DNA from: Albugo candida
Taxonomy: Eukaryota; Oomycota; Peronosporomycetes; Albuginales; Albuginaceae
DNA: 64,000 nucleotides
Reading direction: 5' to 3'
NCBI GenBank assembly: GCA_905220665.1
Contig: CAJNAR010000166.1
Coordinates: forward strand, 372,001 to 436,000
Part shown: positions 31,471-46,300 of the stretch, piece after piece
Numbering within the stretch: position 1 is the first letter of the stretch
Layout of the letters: each line of letters starts with the position of its first letter
Made by a program: the position numbers and the translations under genes
Notes under the pieces: model-generated
What the model was told of the DNA's origin: nothing
The model's input: only the letters and a program-made list of their open reading frames with translations
Databases searched by the model: none

Positions 31471-34250
31471 ATGGCGCGTGAGGAATGGGTTGACGTGCAG
31501 AAAATCACATTCACTCGGGTTCGCTATACGGTTACCATAATTCACGCTAGCGCCTAAACTTGTCCTTTTTTGTAGTGGGCCAATACATATCTCTCGAGGA
31601 AAAGACTCGAAATTGAAGACCTGTACGTTGACTTGAGCGATGGTACACGTCTACTTGCGCTGCTGCAAATTATCTGTCGAGAAAAAGTTTGTCGGGTACG
31701 CGCGCGAATCGAAGTGTGTGGTCATATCCATAGTCATCTTACTCTGTTGTGTAGAAATACAACCGGAAGCCCCGTATGAGAATTCAGAAAATGGAGAATT
31801 TGAATTTTGCCTTTGCATTTATGCACAAAAAAAACATGAATTTGACCAATATAGGATCCACTGATATATTGGATGGGAATCAGAAACTGATTCTGGGATT
31901 ATTATGGATTCTGATCAAAACTTTCCAAGTTGCTGAAATTGATGTGGAAGGAGTATCAGGAAAGGATGGGCTTCTTCTATGGGTAAACAGGTCTCTGGCA
32001 GATTACCCTACTGTCAAAGTTAGGAATTTCTCTGATTCCTGGGCAAACGGCATAGCGTTTTGCGCTTTGATTCATCGATTTTACCCTAATTTGATTGATT
32101 TCGATCAATTACAAGCTGTGAATGCAATTGAAAATGTCCGATTAGCATTTGAGATTGCAGAGACCAAATTCAAAATTCCTCAATTACTTGATCCCCATGA
32201 CGTTGCGGGGATAGTCAAGCCAGATGAGAAGAGTATCATGACGTACGTTTCGTTATTGTTCAAAGAATTCGCTTCTGGACAACAAAAACGAAAAGCAGTA
32301 GTTTCAATCGCCAAAGCTGTCAATATTGCTCAAAGACATCAAGAGCTGGCGAAAGAATATGAAACATTAGCACCAAACTTGGAGAAATGGCTGACCACAC
32401 AGAATGAAAAGTTTGAGAAATTACTGGAAGAGTCAGCTTTGATTTCAAATTTGCAAGAAGTCAGACAAGCTTCAGCTCAACTTTCAGACTACAAGAAAAA
32501 CGAAAAGCCATCTCAAGAGGCAGCATATGTTGCTGTAGAAGGCTGTGCTGGCCGTTGGCTCTCAAGCTGCCGAAACAATGGTCGAACTCTACCTATGCTA
32601 GTCCCACCTATCGAGAACCTTCAAGTACTGAAAGCCAAATTAGAGGACTTGGAGACTACCTACGTCTCGAATTTACAAAAGTATTCGGAAACATTTCAGC
32701 GGACCGAAATATTTCTGGCCAGAGTGGTGACAGAGCTTGAAAAAATTGAGGTTTGGTCTAGAGAGCTGGCTACAAGCAAGGCTTTCGAAAAGGGCTCGAA
32801 TGAAATATCTACGTCTACTGAAGCAGAAGAAAGATTGGAAAGTATCAATTTTATCAAGCAAGTCGAATTGCCACGATACAGACTCATGATCAATGACGTG
32901 TTAGAGCAATCTAGCAGTCTCGCCACGGACCATGCAGAATCAGTGACCGTTTTGGAGCGGATTGATGCGATGAAAGTATTTCTCGAAAGCGTCGATCACA
33001 AGATCGAAGACATTCATGCAGATTATGTCAACAAATTGAAAAAGCAAATTGAGCTGGATGGAGTCGTGAAAGACTGCAAGCTTTTGATGCGAAATCTGAA
33101 GTACACTATTGAAGGGCTAGATGAAGAAATTGAGGCTGTAGCCAAACTGAAAGACACTTCAAAAAATGGTGTAGAAACAGCGAGTCATTACTTCAATGAC
33201 ATCTTGCTACCGAAAATTGATCTTGAAATAGTGGCCGAATATGACAAGCTCAAACAGAAAAAGCAGATACTGGACGAAGCACTACGTTTTAGTGATTCCC
33301 AACTGATCGAAAAAGTCCATCTCCGCATCGAAAAGCTTCAAGAACACTGTACCGAAACAAAGCTCTTTTTCGAACGAGAGCTAGCTGGTGCAGCAACACG
33401 CGATGAGCTGTGTCATGAATTCGCAACACTGGCCTCATCTATCAAAGAACGTTGCGCCAAAAGCACACAAGCTATCAACACTGTCATGGGCACAGTGGCT
33501 GAGCAGTTTACGTCTATGAAAGATTTGATGGAGTCTTTATTTCCTTCTTCAGATAGTGGTGTTTTACTAGTGCCAAGCCTGGACGGCGAGACCGATCCCA
33601 CCAATACAGTCGCAGATGTAGCTCAGGAGAATGTACAACCACCGCCATCTCTCGTTCATGAAATGGAATCATTGGAAAAGGTGAATGAACAATTGGAGCA
33701 GTTGCATGTGTTCACCAATCCGTTCACCGTCGAAACTATACATGAACTTCGCGCCCAATACAATTCCGTAGAAAGCGCAGTTCGTGACAAGGTGAAATCC
33801 CTGGAAAAAGAGCTCGCATTGTGTCAACTGGGCAATCTAACCCCCCAACAGCTGACAGAAATCAAAGAAGTATTTGATCATTTTGACATCGATCGAGATC
33901 GAAAGCTTGAGCGAGATGAATTTATTATGGCCTGCAAAGGTCTCGGTTTGGCTTTGAGCGAGGAAGAATGTCACGATGCATTCGACAAAATGGATGAAGC
34001 AGGTAACGAGGAGATCACCTTTAGTGCATTTTCAGAATTCGGTGCCGAGCAACTACAAAGCGGTAGTTCGATGGAAGATGTCAAGACCGCCTTTGATATT
34101 TTGACGACACAAAACTTGACCACTTCGAAATTAGAGGAACACTTTGAGCCAAACATTGTGGAATTCTTGCGTTCCCATCTAGATCAGCTTGGCCACGATG
34201 GAAACACGCTTGATTACGACAAATTTGCCGCTTTCATGTTTGAAATGTAG
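31471..34250 (+). CDS. Alpha-actinin (actin cross-linker), three exons
   Basis: Exons 31471-31518, 31576-31695 and 31755-34250, with introns of 57 and 59 nt; all are phase 0 and give 887 residues. CH1 is split by both introns: VQKITFTRWANTYL, then IEDLYVDLSDGTRLLALL, then RMRIQKMENLNFAFAF and LTNIGSTDILDGNQKLILGLLW. CH2 lies at about 125-228 (LLLWVNRSL, NGIAFCALIHRF). The rod is a long coiled coil of spectrin-like helices (about 240-740). The C-terminus has an EF hand with a canonical loop DIDRDRKLERDE (about 768), a degenerate second one, and a calmodulin-like tail. It should form antiparallel dimers that cross-link F-actin under Ca2+ control. It converges with the HECT gene, whose stop is 100 bp away. 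Confidence 0.93.
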
Positions 34251-34350
34251 TCGTTTTGAATGAGATAGATCGCATTATGCCAACCATTTACGCGATAGGT
34301 ACAAAGAAAGCCTCAAGCAATGTATTGGATTCTACGATCAAAAAACCTGT

Positions 34351-37300
34351 CTACGCGTCAGCCCACCCTTCCGCATTGTGTAAGCGCACATCTGCGTCCA
34401 TATTCGGAGAGTTTTGTATCGCGTACAGGAGCTTGGACCTCAGAATCTCTTTCGAAGTGTATGCCGGCAAACTGAGAGAGAAGAAACAAGTCTGTGCGTG
34501 TGGGAGGTACTTGTCCGGATCTTCCTGCGAACTTTGACCATGCGCTGTTTGTATCTTGAAATTCATCGGGAAATCCTTTGCCGAGTTTGGCATTCGGCTT
34601 CGCGCCCACACAAACCGCAAAAACGAAGTTCGCTCTTCGTTTGTCATTTCCGTCAATACTTCCCAGAAATGCTTCACATGCGGCATTGACTCTTCCACAC
34701 CTGTATCGTACTCTGTGCATTGACGCAACAATTCGACATCGACCTCCCTACGACCACAGATCAAAGTTTCCAATTCTCGGGATGTGAACAAAGCCGCTGC
34801 TTCCATCGGAAGCACAGTCGCGAGGCCATTCCGCAACGCTGCGAGTTGCTGAGCGCTTTCTGTGAGCCGCGCTTGCTCGACAAGATGCACATACGTCAGT
34901 CGATTTTCATACGTGACTGGAACTTTCTCTCCACCTGGGCATAAGGGTACCTCGTTCCCGTCACTCAGCGGTGTGGAAAACGTCAGGTGCTCGAGTGTTT
35001 CTTTCGCATCTTGGCTCGGGCATTCTTCCACATACATCAAATTGTTTGTAGCGACCACATCGACGCTTTCCAAATGCGGTCGACCTATTTCGAGACCTGC
35101 AATTGGACGCCAGACTAGCGATGGTAGATTCAGTCCCATCTGGAGACCATGTCGTACAGCAGTGCCGATAAGCTTGCCGAGAAAACGGTACAATTCGAGT
35201 GCCATCGGTGCATTTGATTGCAGCGAAATACCACACGAAGGATTGAGTAAAAATTTATCCTGATTGCTTCCAGTGCCACTACGCCGATTCGGGCAAGGAA
35301 TAAGTAATGGAAGAAGCCCTTGTTCCCCCTTTGACAGCTCAACGTTATCCAACTGCAGCTCATCCACGACTTGCTCAAAGACAGCACGGTACGGTCCACC
35401 ATAATCATTAACTCCTTCGCCAAGGAATTTCACCTTAAAAGCTCGACGTTGACCACCATGACCTTTACCACAATACGCTCGACGGAACGAACTATCGGTC
35501 CAAGTCCGCATTTCCCGATACAGCTGTCCAAACACGGATCGACGTAGACGATCATCTGGTTGCGCAAGTAGACTCAGCTTGGACGGCTGTGCTTGTATTC
35601 TGTTGATTCGGATGACTCTTATCTCACGCGGATCTTCGTATTCATCCGACGGTAATGGTGTCGGTGTCGTAGTAGCCCGCAATAAAGACTCCCAGAACGA
35701 TCGTTTTGTGCTTGTGAAAATGAGCTGCCGTAATGATCGGAGTTTCAGACTCGCCGAAGGATACTGCCACGAGGAATAATGACTGCCCGATCGACTTGTC
35801 TTCGACTCGGATGACTTGATCAATTCAATTGTTGCATTCGATGTCTCTGTCGGTTGTATGCAAATCAAAGACAACACGCGTAAGATCTTGCTGTTGAGAA
35901 CACGTAACACCGCACAGCGTGCACGAAGCTCGGGACCCGATAGAGAATTTAATAGCGAGGATGAGAAGCTGTTCATAAATGATTGCGTGCGAGGTCGTGT
36001 GATCACTTCCAAGTTTTCTTTCTCGATATTCTGCTCCTCGGGAGACGACACGTCCGCTATTTTCAAATTTGCGATATCCAATCCCATTGTACCGCAGAAT
36101 TCATTCAGTCGTTCTACGAGCTGCATGTCACTTTGTGCCGTGTGCTTTGCGGTTGCCAATTCCATAAATGTCGAAAATGAAGTGCTTGCAAGCGCTTCCT
36201 CTCGTGTGCGACCGGTAAACGACTCGGATCCCGACCCATCGATATGATCAAAGTCGATTTCTTCTGGATCTTTACCTCCTCGCTTGACCAGAATCAGCTC
36301 CATGAGTTCCATTGTCGAAAAGTACCAAGCCCAAGAGCGTCCTTCTTCGGCGCCTTCATTTCCTTGCGTCTCTGTACGATACCATATATGCCCACGATGA
36401 ACACCAAGGATGATCGCTTCTTCCGGTTGATCTAGTTCACGTCCACCCTTGGAGCAGATTCGAACGCGATCTCCCGCTAGGAACGGTGCATGTAGCCCAG
36501 CTTTCTTGCACACTTGGATGCATGTGGATGGATATGTGTCAAAGTCCACAATGACGCCACGCGGTCGTACAGGGTACCGTTCCCATCGATTCTCACACCA
36601 GCGTTTCCAGAGCGTCCAACTTTCACGCAATACGTTCTCCGAAAGTGTGATTCGAGGACACTCGACCATTGAATTCATTGACAGAAACCACGCGTGCAAT
36701 TGCGCGTCGACATCGATTGCATCCAAAAGAAGATGTTTGGGTGGAATTCCAGGCAGCGCGATCCATTTTCCATTCAAACAAACACGATCTCCACCTTTTC
36801 GCATTCCGATACAAGGATACAGCGTTTTCGTATTTCGATCGCCTTTGATATTCTCAAAAGCGACTCCCAAATCGGTGACAATATGCTCCCCGTACTTGAT
36901 GCCATCCATGAAGAAAGATAGCTTTCCTTGTTCCATATCGAGTCGTACGCCGATAGTATCGCCAGCATTAAAGTGATCTCCGTAAATGCGTTCCGTACTG
37001 TTGTGGTAAGAAGCTCGAAAATTCACAAAACCCCATCCATTCCACCTATTCAGTCGACTCGATAGCGCGTTGTGTGACCCTGGAGGTCCTGGTTTCTCAC
37101 ACACTCCGAGAAAAACGCTTCCAAACTCGGCTTGATCCACGCGAACTTCCCAGTAGTAGACTCCCGTCGCAAAACCCACAGTGCCTAGCGCCAAGTTTCT
37201 CGTATCGCCATTCATACACGTGACACTCATCCCGTCTTCCGATATACTGAGCGTAGGAAAATGATGATGCGGATCCATTTTGAACAAGTGTTGATTTGAA

Positions 37301-40300
37301 ATGCGAATTTCGCCTCGATTCTCCACAATCACATCTTTCTTCAATGCAGGGTACGAGAACATTCCAGCCAGGTTTTCACCCGTACCATTCTCCTCCACCT
37401 TAAGATTGTATTTCGTTCCAGGCTGCCATTTCTCCGTACCAAAGCGTAATTGCCAGCCCATATCGGTACTTCCACGCAGTAGTTGTAACTCCTGCAGACA
37501 AAGAGATCCATCTTTACACCTCCATCCAACCACGCTAGAAGCAGCATTATAATCTGGCCATTCCATCACTCCACTCACTTTTCTACGATCGCTTCCATCG
37601 ACTCCATCTTGCTCTGTGAGATGGAGTAACACACCCAAATGCAATTCCGCTCCGAATGTGCCGTCATCGTCGTACTTTGGCTTTAGTACCGGATACTTCT
37701 TCACAATGTTCCCTTCATCATCGACCTCGACGTGCGTCAGATCGTAATTTCCATCAGATCCCCATCGATATGTGTAGACAGCATCACTTGGCCAGCGAAC
37801 TGACATCCCTTCGCCATCAACGCCACTCCATGGAGAAATACCTTCCACAATACCAATGCTGCCTTCCCCGCCATCTTGATCTCGCCATTTCCAGTCTGGT
37901 CCTCGAATGACACGCGAGCCAACTTTCAATTCCGCAATTTGATCATTTTGCGGGCTGTTATTCAGTCGATATTGTGTGATCGTACCACTCCAAATCTCAG
38001 CATAATGATCGGATAAGACGCCTCGTTCAAAGCCATAAGGCCATGTCGCGCTCTCATTTCCACGGATTCCTTCTTTCGCTGCTTCAATTCGTATACATTC
38101 TTCTTCGGATAGATCTTGTACATCGATAGGAAGTTCAGTTTCAGGGAATACATATTTGAAATGCTCTGTTTGCTTCGGTTGCTGCAGCTCTTTCAACGCA
38201 ACTTGTCGTCTGACTGTAAGCCTCGTATTCGCTGCTGCTGCGATCGCTGCTGCTGCACTTACAACATCGCTATCCTCCGCGACCATATTCGCGATTGCCG
38301 AAAGGGTGATACCGGGAACATCTTCAGAATCGCTGTTATCAATCTCCATGCTGGTGTTTCCTCGATGATCTGATTCCACGTGTGTTTGGTCATTCTCCGC
38401 TTTGTCGACGCCAGAGTTTTCCGAAGGGCTCATGTCAGTCGATGGATCGTTCTCAGGCTGCGTGATACTCTCTTCTTCTGCCCGTTTCACATTCTCATAC
38501 TCTTCCAAATCCCCGGAATACAAATCTCTTTTCAACGCCTTACATGACGCCAAAACGGCTTCCAAATCCGTGTAAAAGTACTTGAGCATACAGCTTCCCA
38601 CAGCAGTGATTCCCAATGCGATTGTCGATACGAGCTCCACTAAACTTTGGAGATATTTCGAGCACACTGGAAAGTTGGAGTACTCCTTCTGCAGTCGTTC
38701 TTCCGTAAGAATGACAAGTCTTTTCACTGGAAGATCTTCAAGCACCTTTGTAAGGATATCTTTCGATCCAGCGTCTTGCTCCACATAAACGGTAGAGAGC
38801 AAATCTTGCAGTATCCCCGCAATGATCGCCATGCCGCGTTGTTTGACGCACATACTCGGAGACCGTAGAGACACTACCCAAGACGACAGCAAACGTCGTC
38901 GGACACTGTCATTCTTGCAAGCGGGTTCGTCTGTAAACGTCGATGAAATCCTCTCCATCATCAATTTCGTCAGCCATTCTGCCAGAAAGATATTGGGATG
39001 GTTCAAAATCTCTTTGTCGGACCACGGAGCTCCGCTTTCTGAGGAGATCTGCAGCAGACATGCGCTTATAGCACTATCGGATGAATCCCATGGCACACGT
39101 GAGTACTGACGCTCTGCAACTCGACGTACTTCCGACTGAATTGTCGTCAGAAACACTTCCATAAGCGATTGAGTCGATGTATTCCCTTCACAATCGGAAC
39201 GGGAATCCAGCTGCAGTGCAGAACGCATCGAACACGCCAATAGACTCAGTAATTGTCGTCCAGAAGCACCACCAGTCGACAGCAATAAGCCGATATCAAC
39301 ATCTTCCGATATTCCCGATGGACTCACTGGAGAAGCAATCGCACTTTGTCCCGTCGATCCAGCAACGAGTTTGACAAATTCCAGCAGTAAGGATGCTTCA
39401 CTGACACTTTTACTCGCTTGATCGGGCTTTACAAGCGAAGATAAAGTGAATGGTCCGACGTGAGATGTTGGCCACTTGGCCAGAAGCGTCAGAACCGTTC
39501 TTCGAGCATGTAAGATCGCCAGTGAGCGACTAATTAGCAATAGCTCCATATAGATACGATCATCTGAAATCGACTTGAGTTCGGCAAGAACGTCGGATTT
39601 GATGCTTCCAGCTGCTGCACTGGATCGCGTATGTCCAGCAGACCCTCGTAACATTGTCGGGATATGTGAATCACGATTGAAATACCGACCTTCACTGAAG
39701 TAATTCTCATCTCCAATCGCTTCTTCCAACGCATCTTCCCTCAGTCCAATGACACCAAAGCCTTTGATTGTTTCAATTGGCACATGAAGCTCATGCACAT
39801 ACGTCGTCAATGCTTCTAACATCGGTTTAAAGCCCGGTGGTGGAGGATATTTGAATGGTTTGCTCCCGAGATTGAATTGAAGTCGCTCGCGACGATTAAA
39901 GCTCGCACACGGATACAGCCCACCGATGAAATCAATCGAACGAAATGCGACTCCCATGTTTACCGATCGCATCTTCCCATTCAGAGTGAATATAATAGCA
40001 CCGGAATCAGCATCCACACCACATCCGACGACATCTCCTTGGTTCCATTTTGAGCCCCACGGAGAAGATTGCCCGTGCCACTTTTGCTGTCTCCAGCCGT
40101 CATACGCCCACGAATGTGGTCCGTCTCCAACGCCATCTCCACGATCTGCTGCTCCACAGAATGCAGTATCAGCCCATCCAATCTGAATACATCCGTTCGT
40201 GTGAAGAACTGCTTCATAATACCATCGACCTGACGACACCATACAGTCCGGAGCTCCAACGCTGGCAAATCCTCCACCGACCAATCCTTCGACCATCAGG

Positions 40301-43300
40301 GTGCTTTCATTGATCGATGCTTGCCCACTAACGAGTCGTAACGGATTGGGACCCAAAGAAAAAGTACACTTGTCCTCTGTTTCGACTTGATCGTTACTTC
40401 CTTGTGTCTTTGAGATCTCCTCACGACGATCTTCAGCTTCCAATATCTCTCCATTCGATAGAATCCACGTCAACGCTGCGTCCACATTATTCCGATTCGC
40501 GGCCAGAGCTTTCTTGCACCAATGTGCAGGAAATCCCATCTCTGACAATTGTTCCAATAAAGGAACCACATCTTTATCGTCTCGTCGATGGAGTAAGTCG
40601 CTTTCACCGCCTTCTTTGGTCGCTTTGTACTGAGCCAAAAGTCGTTCCATGTCACTGCTATGCTCAAAGCAGAAATTAATCGCAGCCTCCACGTTGTTTG
40701 CACACTTGGCCAATGCGATCTCACACCACTCTTTCGGGAAGCCCATCTCCATCATCTGTTGCACCAATGGAACGGGAGCAATGTTGCCAGACTCGAGTTC
40801 TTCTGGTTCTGTGGATGCTTTCTCATTCTTACACTTGTTCGCCGTTCGGATCTTGATCCATCGAGACCACAGGTACAGCCAGCTTTCCTCCAATGTCACC
40901 AAATCAGCAAGACCTCCCGTTGGTGTCTCAAGATTCGAGATCGTAAACAGTTTTTCCAAACCGCTTACTCCAACGCCGTTGACAAACACCGCAGCACATT
41001 TCTTATTGTTGAGAAAATTCGCCATACTTCGAGTTCCTTGCTGACACAGAAGCATGCGATTCAGCTGATATTCACGCTCCATCTCTGCGCCAATATCGGT
41101 ACTATCGATCGTTCGTGCTTTTCTATCGCTATCCTTTGCATGTTTATCCGTCACACACGTTCGTGCTACCGGAGACGCACTCTCCGACTCGACTTCTGAT
41201 TCTGCTTCATCTAATCCAGCACTCGCCATTTCGCTGTCAATTGCAGACGGTGTGGCAGACCCATCATTCGACATGTCATCGTCGTCATTATCTTCGGTGA
41301 GATCGATATTTCTTCCAAAATCGCTTTGTTTCACTTCTGCAACGCTTCTCATTATCTCTTCCGCATAGAATTTGAATTTATGAACAAGTAATTCCTCCAG
41401 CACATTCGTTGTGATCTCATCGATATTCAGATCGATTTCCGGGACACAAACGAGATCATCGACTGCGACGCGTATCGGGCGAGACTATGAAAAAGACAAG
41501 TGAGGCTCAAGCTGTTAAAGGAACATGCGTCTTACCGAAAACGTATTCCCCGACGTATCCGACTCTGTCGACCGAATGGACCCCACAACGATCTGTGCAG
41601 TAGCTTTATCCGCTTCGTACTCCACGATCGTTCCTTTCACACCGCGTAATGCAGACTCGTGGATAGATGAGCCTCCGCGTGGGATGATTTTTACTGTTGC
41701 ACCGACTTGCATGGGAACGATGTATCCTTCCAGGACCGAGAGTGCACAAAGTGCTTTACGATACGATTGCTCGGACGTGTGCCATTCCAATCGAGTTGGG
41801 AGTTCCAAGCCTGCAGTGTCTTCCATTTCCACGTCCGAGTCCGCGTTTCGGGAACCACGAGCTCGAGACACATCGACTTTGATATTGTCGATCTTTGGTG
41901 AAGCGTGTACGCCCTGAAGAGCGTTTAAAACCGCGCGATTCATATGAGGTGCCCATTTCGATGAGTCGTATAACGACTTGAGCAACAAAATGACTTCGGT
42001 GCCCAATGTATCGTGGAATTCGTGGCTGATCGAGAGTCTGGTTTGCTCGCTGCCAGAGACTGGCTGTAGCATTCCTTCCGCCATACTCGGCGGAATCAGC
42101 GAAGCCACCACATCGAAAAAGTAAGCCAGCAACATTGCGACATTCTCTGAGGTTTCATTGGCACAATCGACTTCTTCATCGCTGTCAAAATCCAAAATGT
42201 CTCCTTCCACGGCGATAGGATACGTTTGAAATGTGATCACGGAAGGATCCAGCGTCGGCAATAAACGTCGAAGTAGTTTAAGGATTCTTCTTCGAATGTT
42301 TGTGGACTGTAAGCTCACAAGAGATAGAAGCAGCTTGAGCCAACGCGATGCCGACAAATGCGAACGACACACGGGAGAGCCACTGACAGAGTACAAAAGC
42401 GAGCAGATTTGGTAGCAATACTCCAGCGATTCGGACTTTATAGACACTTGTTTCCCAAGTTTCACTGCTGGACTCGAGTCGTAAAGCGTGAAAAAAGTGG
42501 AATCTTCATCGTGAGCGATTGCACGCACCACATTCTTCAGCTCAGTAAACAGCATATTGAACACTGATTTGCCCAACGTCTCTGGCCCTGAAGGCTTGCG
42601 AACGAGTGGAATAGAGCCTAGACCTTGTGCGTTGAGACCAGCTGGAGGTAATGTTGGGTGCGTGTCACCTGCTTGTGCGACTTGAGCGGCAAGCAGATGA
42701 ACAACCTTGAGTCCAGCCTGTACAACTTTCTTTCGTGCTTCCAATACAAGCGTTCGCGCATCGATTCTTTCAGGCTTTTCAATCGCAGAGACATTATCAG
42801 CTGTTCGTGCTTCATCTAGAACCGTTTGAAGAACACGAAAAATGCCGACTCGAGATAGAAATGCATGATCTTCAGGTCGAACAATGGTCCCCCACGCTTG
42901 TAAGATGACAAGCTGTAAGTCTGTGTCTTTGGCCCAAGTAGCTCTCGAGAGATTCGCACACAGAGATCCGTATAATGCTTCAAATGAATCTTGCATATCC
43001 TGCATCAGACGTCTTCCACAACCTCCTAAATCGTGGCCGTAGTATGCGGCCGGAACATGCTGTGATCCATTTTGATGCAAATGCATTGTTGTTTCGCCTG
43101 TAAAGCTCAGCAAATCTCCGCCCGCATGGAGTCCAGTGGTATGTCGAAGCAATGGAGACAGCCAATGTATCGCACACGATTGTACAGCCGATGATAAGAC
43201 TTCAGAACACGTACTTCCAGCCGCTCTTTTCATGTCGCCCAAGAAGAATCGCATGGATCCAAAACCGATGATGCGGAAGAATGCTTTTGTCGCTTTCATC

Positions 43301-46300
43301 AACAACCTCGTCTGAAGGTGTGAGACACGTATGCGAGCTTCTACGAAACGGGACACTTGCATCAATGTCTCGGAACATATGCGTTCTGCAGCGTCAAACG
43401 CAGAGACTGAAATAATTGCATTTGCTCCATTTCCTTCTTCGAGGTACATCGATACGGTCGTAGCTGCTGCAAGCGCACGATCACTTGGTTGTATTTCCAG
43501 CAGAAATTGGGCTTTGCGGATGATACGCTCTGCAACAGCGGCATACGTCGATCCTAAAGCATTTTTGGATCGAATTCCCCATTCTGTTACCCGCTGTGCC
43601 GCTCGCCAAATGTGCATCAGGTTTTCTTGAGGTCGTGTTTCGCTGTCAATAAAATCGGTACATCGTGCTTCTGCGACGCGTTTGACAATCGGAAGGAAAC
43701 CACTGTGCCATATCATCGCCGCACATACTGTTCGTCGAGCGACTTTGAACGACTCGCCTCCGATTCTCGTTATCGGTGATTCTCCAACATGACGAGATAC
43801 CCAGCGATCAATGTTGGCGGCGATTCCGTTCGCTGTGATAAACTGTTGTAAGAACGGATCTTTGATGATGTGCATCTCGTTTGGGCCTTCGTGGTGCTTG
43901 ATAAAGCTTGGACATACTGCTTCAAGCCACATCGTGCTCATTTGATTCAAAGGCGAGGTTGCTGGGAAGCCTTTATTGCTTTTGGTGAAGCTTCCAAGCT
44001 GCATTACGAGACGATTGAGATGCGTTTTGATCACACTGTCTGCAAGACCTCCACTAAAAAGGCTGCTCTTGGTCCATTCTTCATATTCATCGACATGATT
44101 CGCTTGGTCGGCATTTGGCTTTGCCATTGTCGTTTCTGGGGAATCATCGTCGCGATCTTCCAATTCAGTCGCCACCTCCGTCAGAATATCATCGTTCACG
44201 GACAATTGCATCAATTCATGGCTCATACGCCCAAATAAATTCGATACGATCATCTCGAGGACCACGAGCTTGTTCAGATCTTTTTCTGATGAAGGTTTCT
44301 CATCGTCAGACCCAACTTTTCCGCCCACAATGCTGCCACACGTTTGACCTTTCGCGTCCTCATAGCTTCCATGAAACGCTTTTCCATCCGTTCGTAGCCT
44401 TCCTTCGACAAAACAGGTCCCACTTTGCCTCCACGTCTCAATAAAGCAAACTTTTGTGCCACGTACAGCTCCATTCAACGTCACGGAAGCAAATGAGCCA
44501 TTACCTCGTCCAGCTATGATCCCACGGTCCGACTGAGTCAGCGTCAAGTGATACTGCTGTGCTGGAATACTTCCTGTAGCCATGCTCTTCAGCTCCCATT
44601 CACCCTCGACATTCAACGGCAATTGTGAGTCCAAAGAGCTTTGTGTATCAAATGATTCACGAGCGATACGGATGACTGCTTCCAGGCTCTGGATACAGCA
44701 AATTGTCCATGGAATCATTTGCAGAGCGATTGTGGCAGATAGCCCATGATATGTCCTTACAAGCGTGAGCGACGCTGTCAATGGCGCCAACAGAGATCCC
44801 AATAACGGGTTCTTCATCACGTTTTCGATCTCTTCTTTTTTTCCAGCTCCCCGCATGACAGAATTCATCACAATACAGCAAGACTCCATCAACAGAGACG
44901 TGTGATGCACAAAAGGAGCCAAGACAGCTGGAACAGATACTGAATTCGGTAGATTCAATAGCGAGCTCTCGGCATCCGACTTGATGTGAATGGATTGCAC
45001 CGGTAAAATCGTCACTTGGTCATCTCTTTGATACAAACCAATCGACGGATACAGAGTTCCGTGCTGCGTCAATCCATCAAACGCTATTCCCCAGTCGGAA
45101 TCATCCAAACCAAATGAGAGAGCACCGCTGTCCGTATTCAATCGTACTCGGACCGTACTTCCAGTGCTATAACCATCACCGTAATCGCCACGTACTTTGC
45201 TCCGATTATGCCACAATGCTCTCGTTCCGATCAATCCCCACCCTTGTCGATCTCCTCCAACATACGTAGCCACAGACGCGTCCCGCGTGCAAACGCCGAG
45301 GAATATATGACCCTTTTCACATCGATCCAAACGTACCGCCCACTCGTGGATTCCCGTGTTGGGTGCACAACCTGTGGTTGCCATCACCATTCCCCATTGC
45401 TTGGCTGTGTACTGCTTGGCTGTTCGATTGTTCTTGGACAAGGTCATGGTCTCTGCGCACCGTGATGGATCAAATTCCAATGGTGAAGCTTCGTCTCCTC
45501 TTGAGCGAGACAGACGATCGATAAGAAGATCTTGCAAAGCTCTCAGGAACAAAACTCTGGCATTTAGAGTCCACATATCTTCCTTCTTTCGTTTCTCGAG
45601 AATCGGGATAAGAGGAGCATGCAAAAGCTCATAATCGTCCTTGAAGGAGAAACTCGGCCACGAATCGGAATTGATGCTATTTCGAAGAAGATCTACCAAT
45701 GCAGGCAGCGACTTAATGCATTCCAACGCGTCGGCTTCCTTCTGTTTGAGGTGACTATAAGTGTGCTCATAGGCCATCGCCAAAAGTTCGTTGCTTCTTG
45801 CATCGTTTCCAGGATGAATGGACACACCAGAGCCTTCCAAGTACCCACTTGGAGCATACTTTAGCATGAGATCATACAGACTGCGAGAAGATACTTCTCC
45901 GGCCACAAGTGCCTTCCTGACTGCCTCGGGACTCCAATGGAGAGATTGCTTACTTCCCTGTCTTGCCAAAACGGTCTGCACGATTGTATCGTCTATGAAT
46001 TCGTCTTGATCGACTTCACTTGCACCGTTTCCTTCCAAAATATCAGGACACTGAGGGACGAACATCTGAGCCAGATCTGGGAGCGATAAACGTGCACATA
46101 GAATATCGACTTGATGAAATCGAGTCAAGTGCTCAGGCCGCGGTGCTCCACATTTCACTAACTCTATGCATTCACTCAGTGCACCACATACAGCTCGATA
46201 CGTTTCTGATTGACTTTTGTAAAAGTAGCCAATCGACCTCGCCCACGTCGATAACGCTGCTTCCCCGATGCGTTTCCAGTAATAGTACGCTGCTTTATCA

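Noticed and set aside
32555..32926. Frames on both strands inside the alpha-actinin rod
   Set aside because: The alpha-actinin frame is continuous here. The others lack motifs and are shadows.
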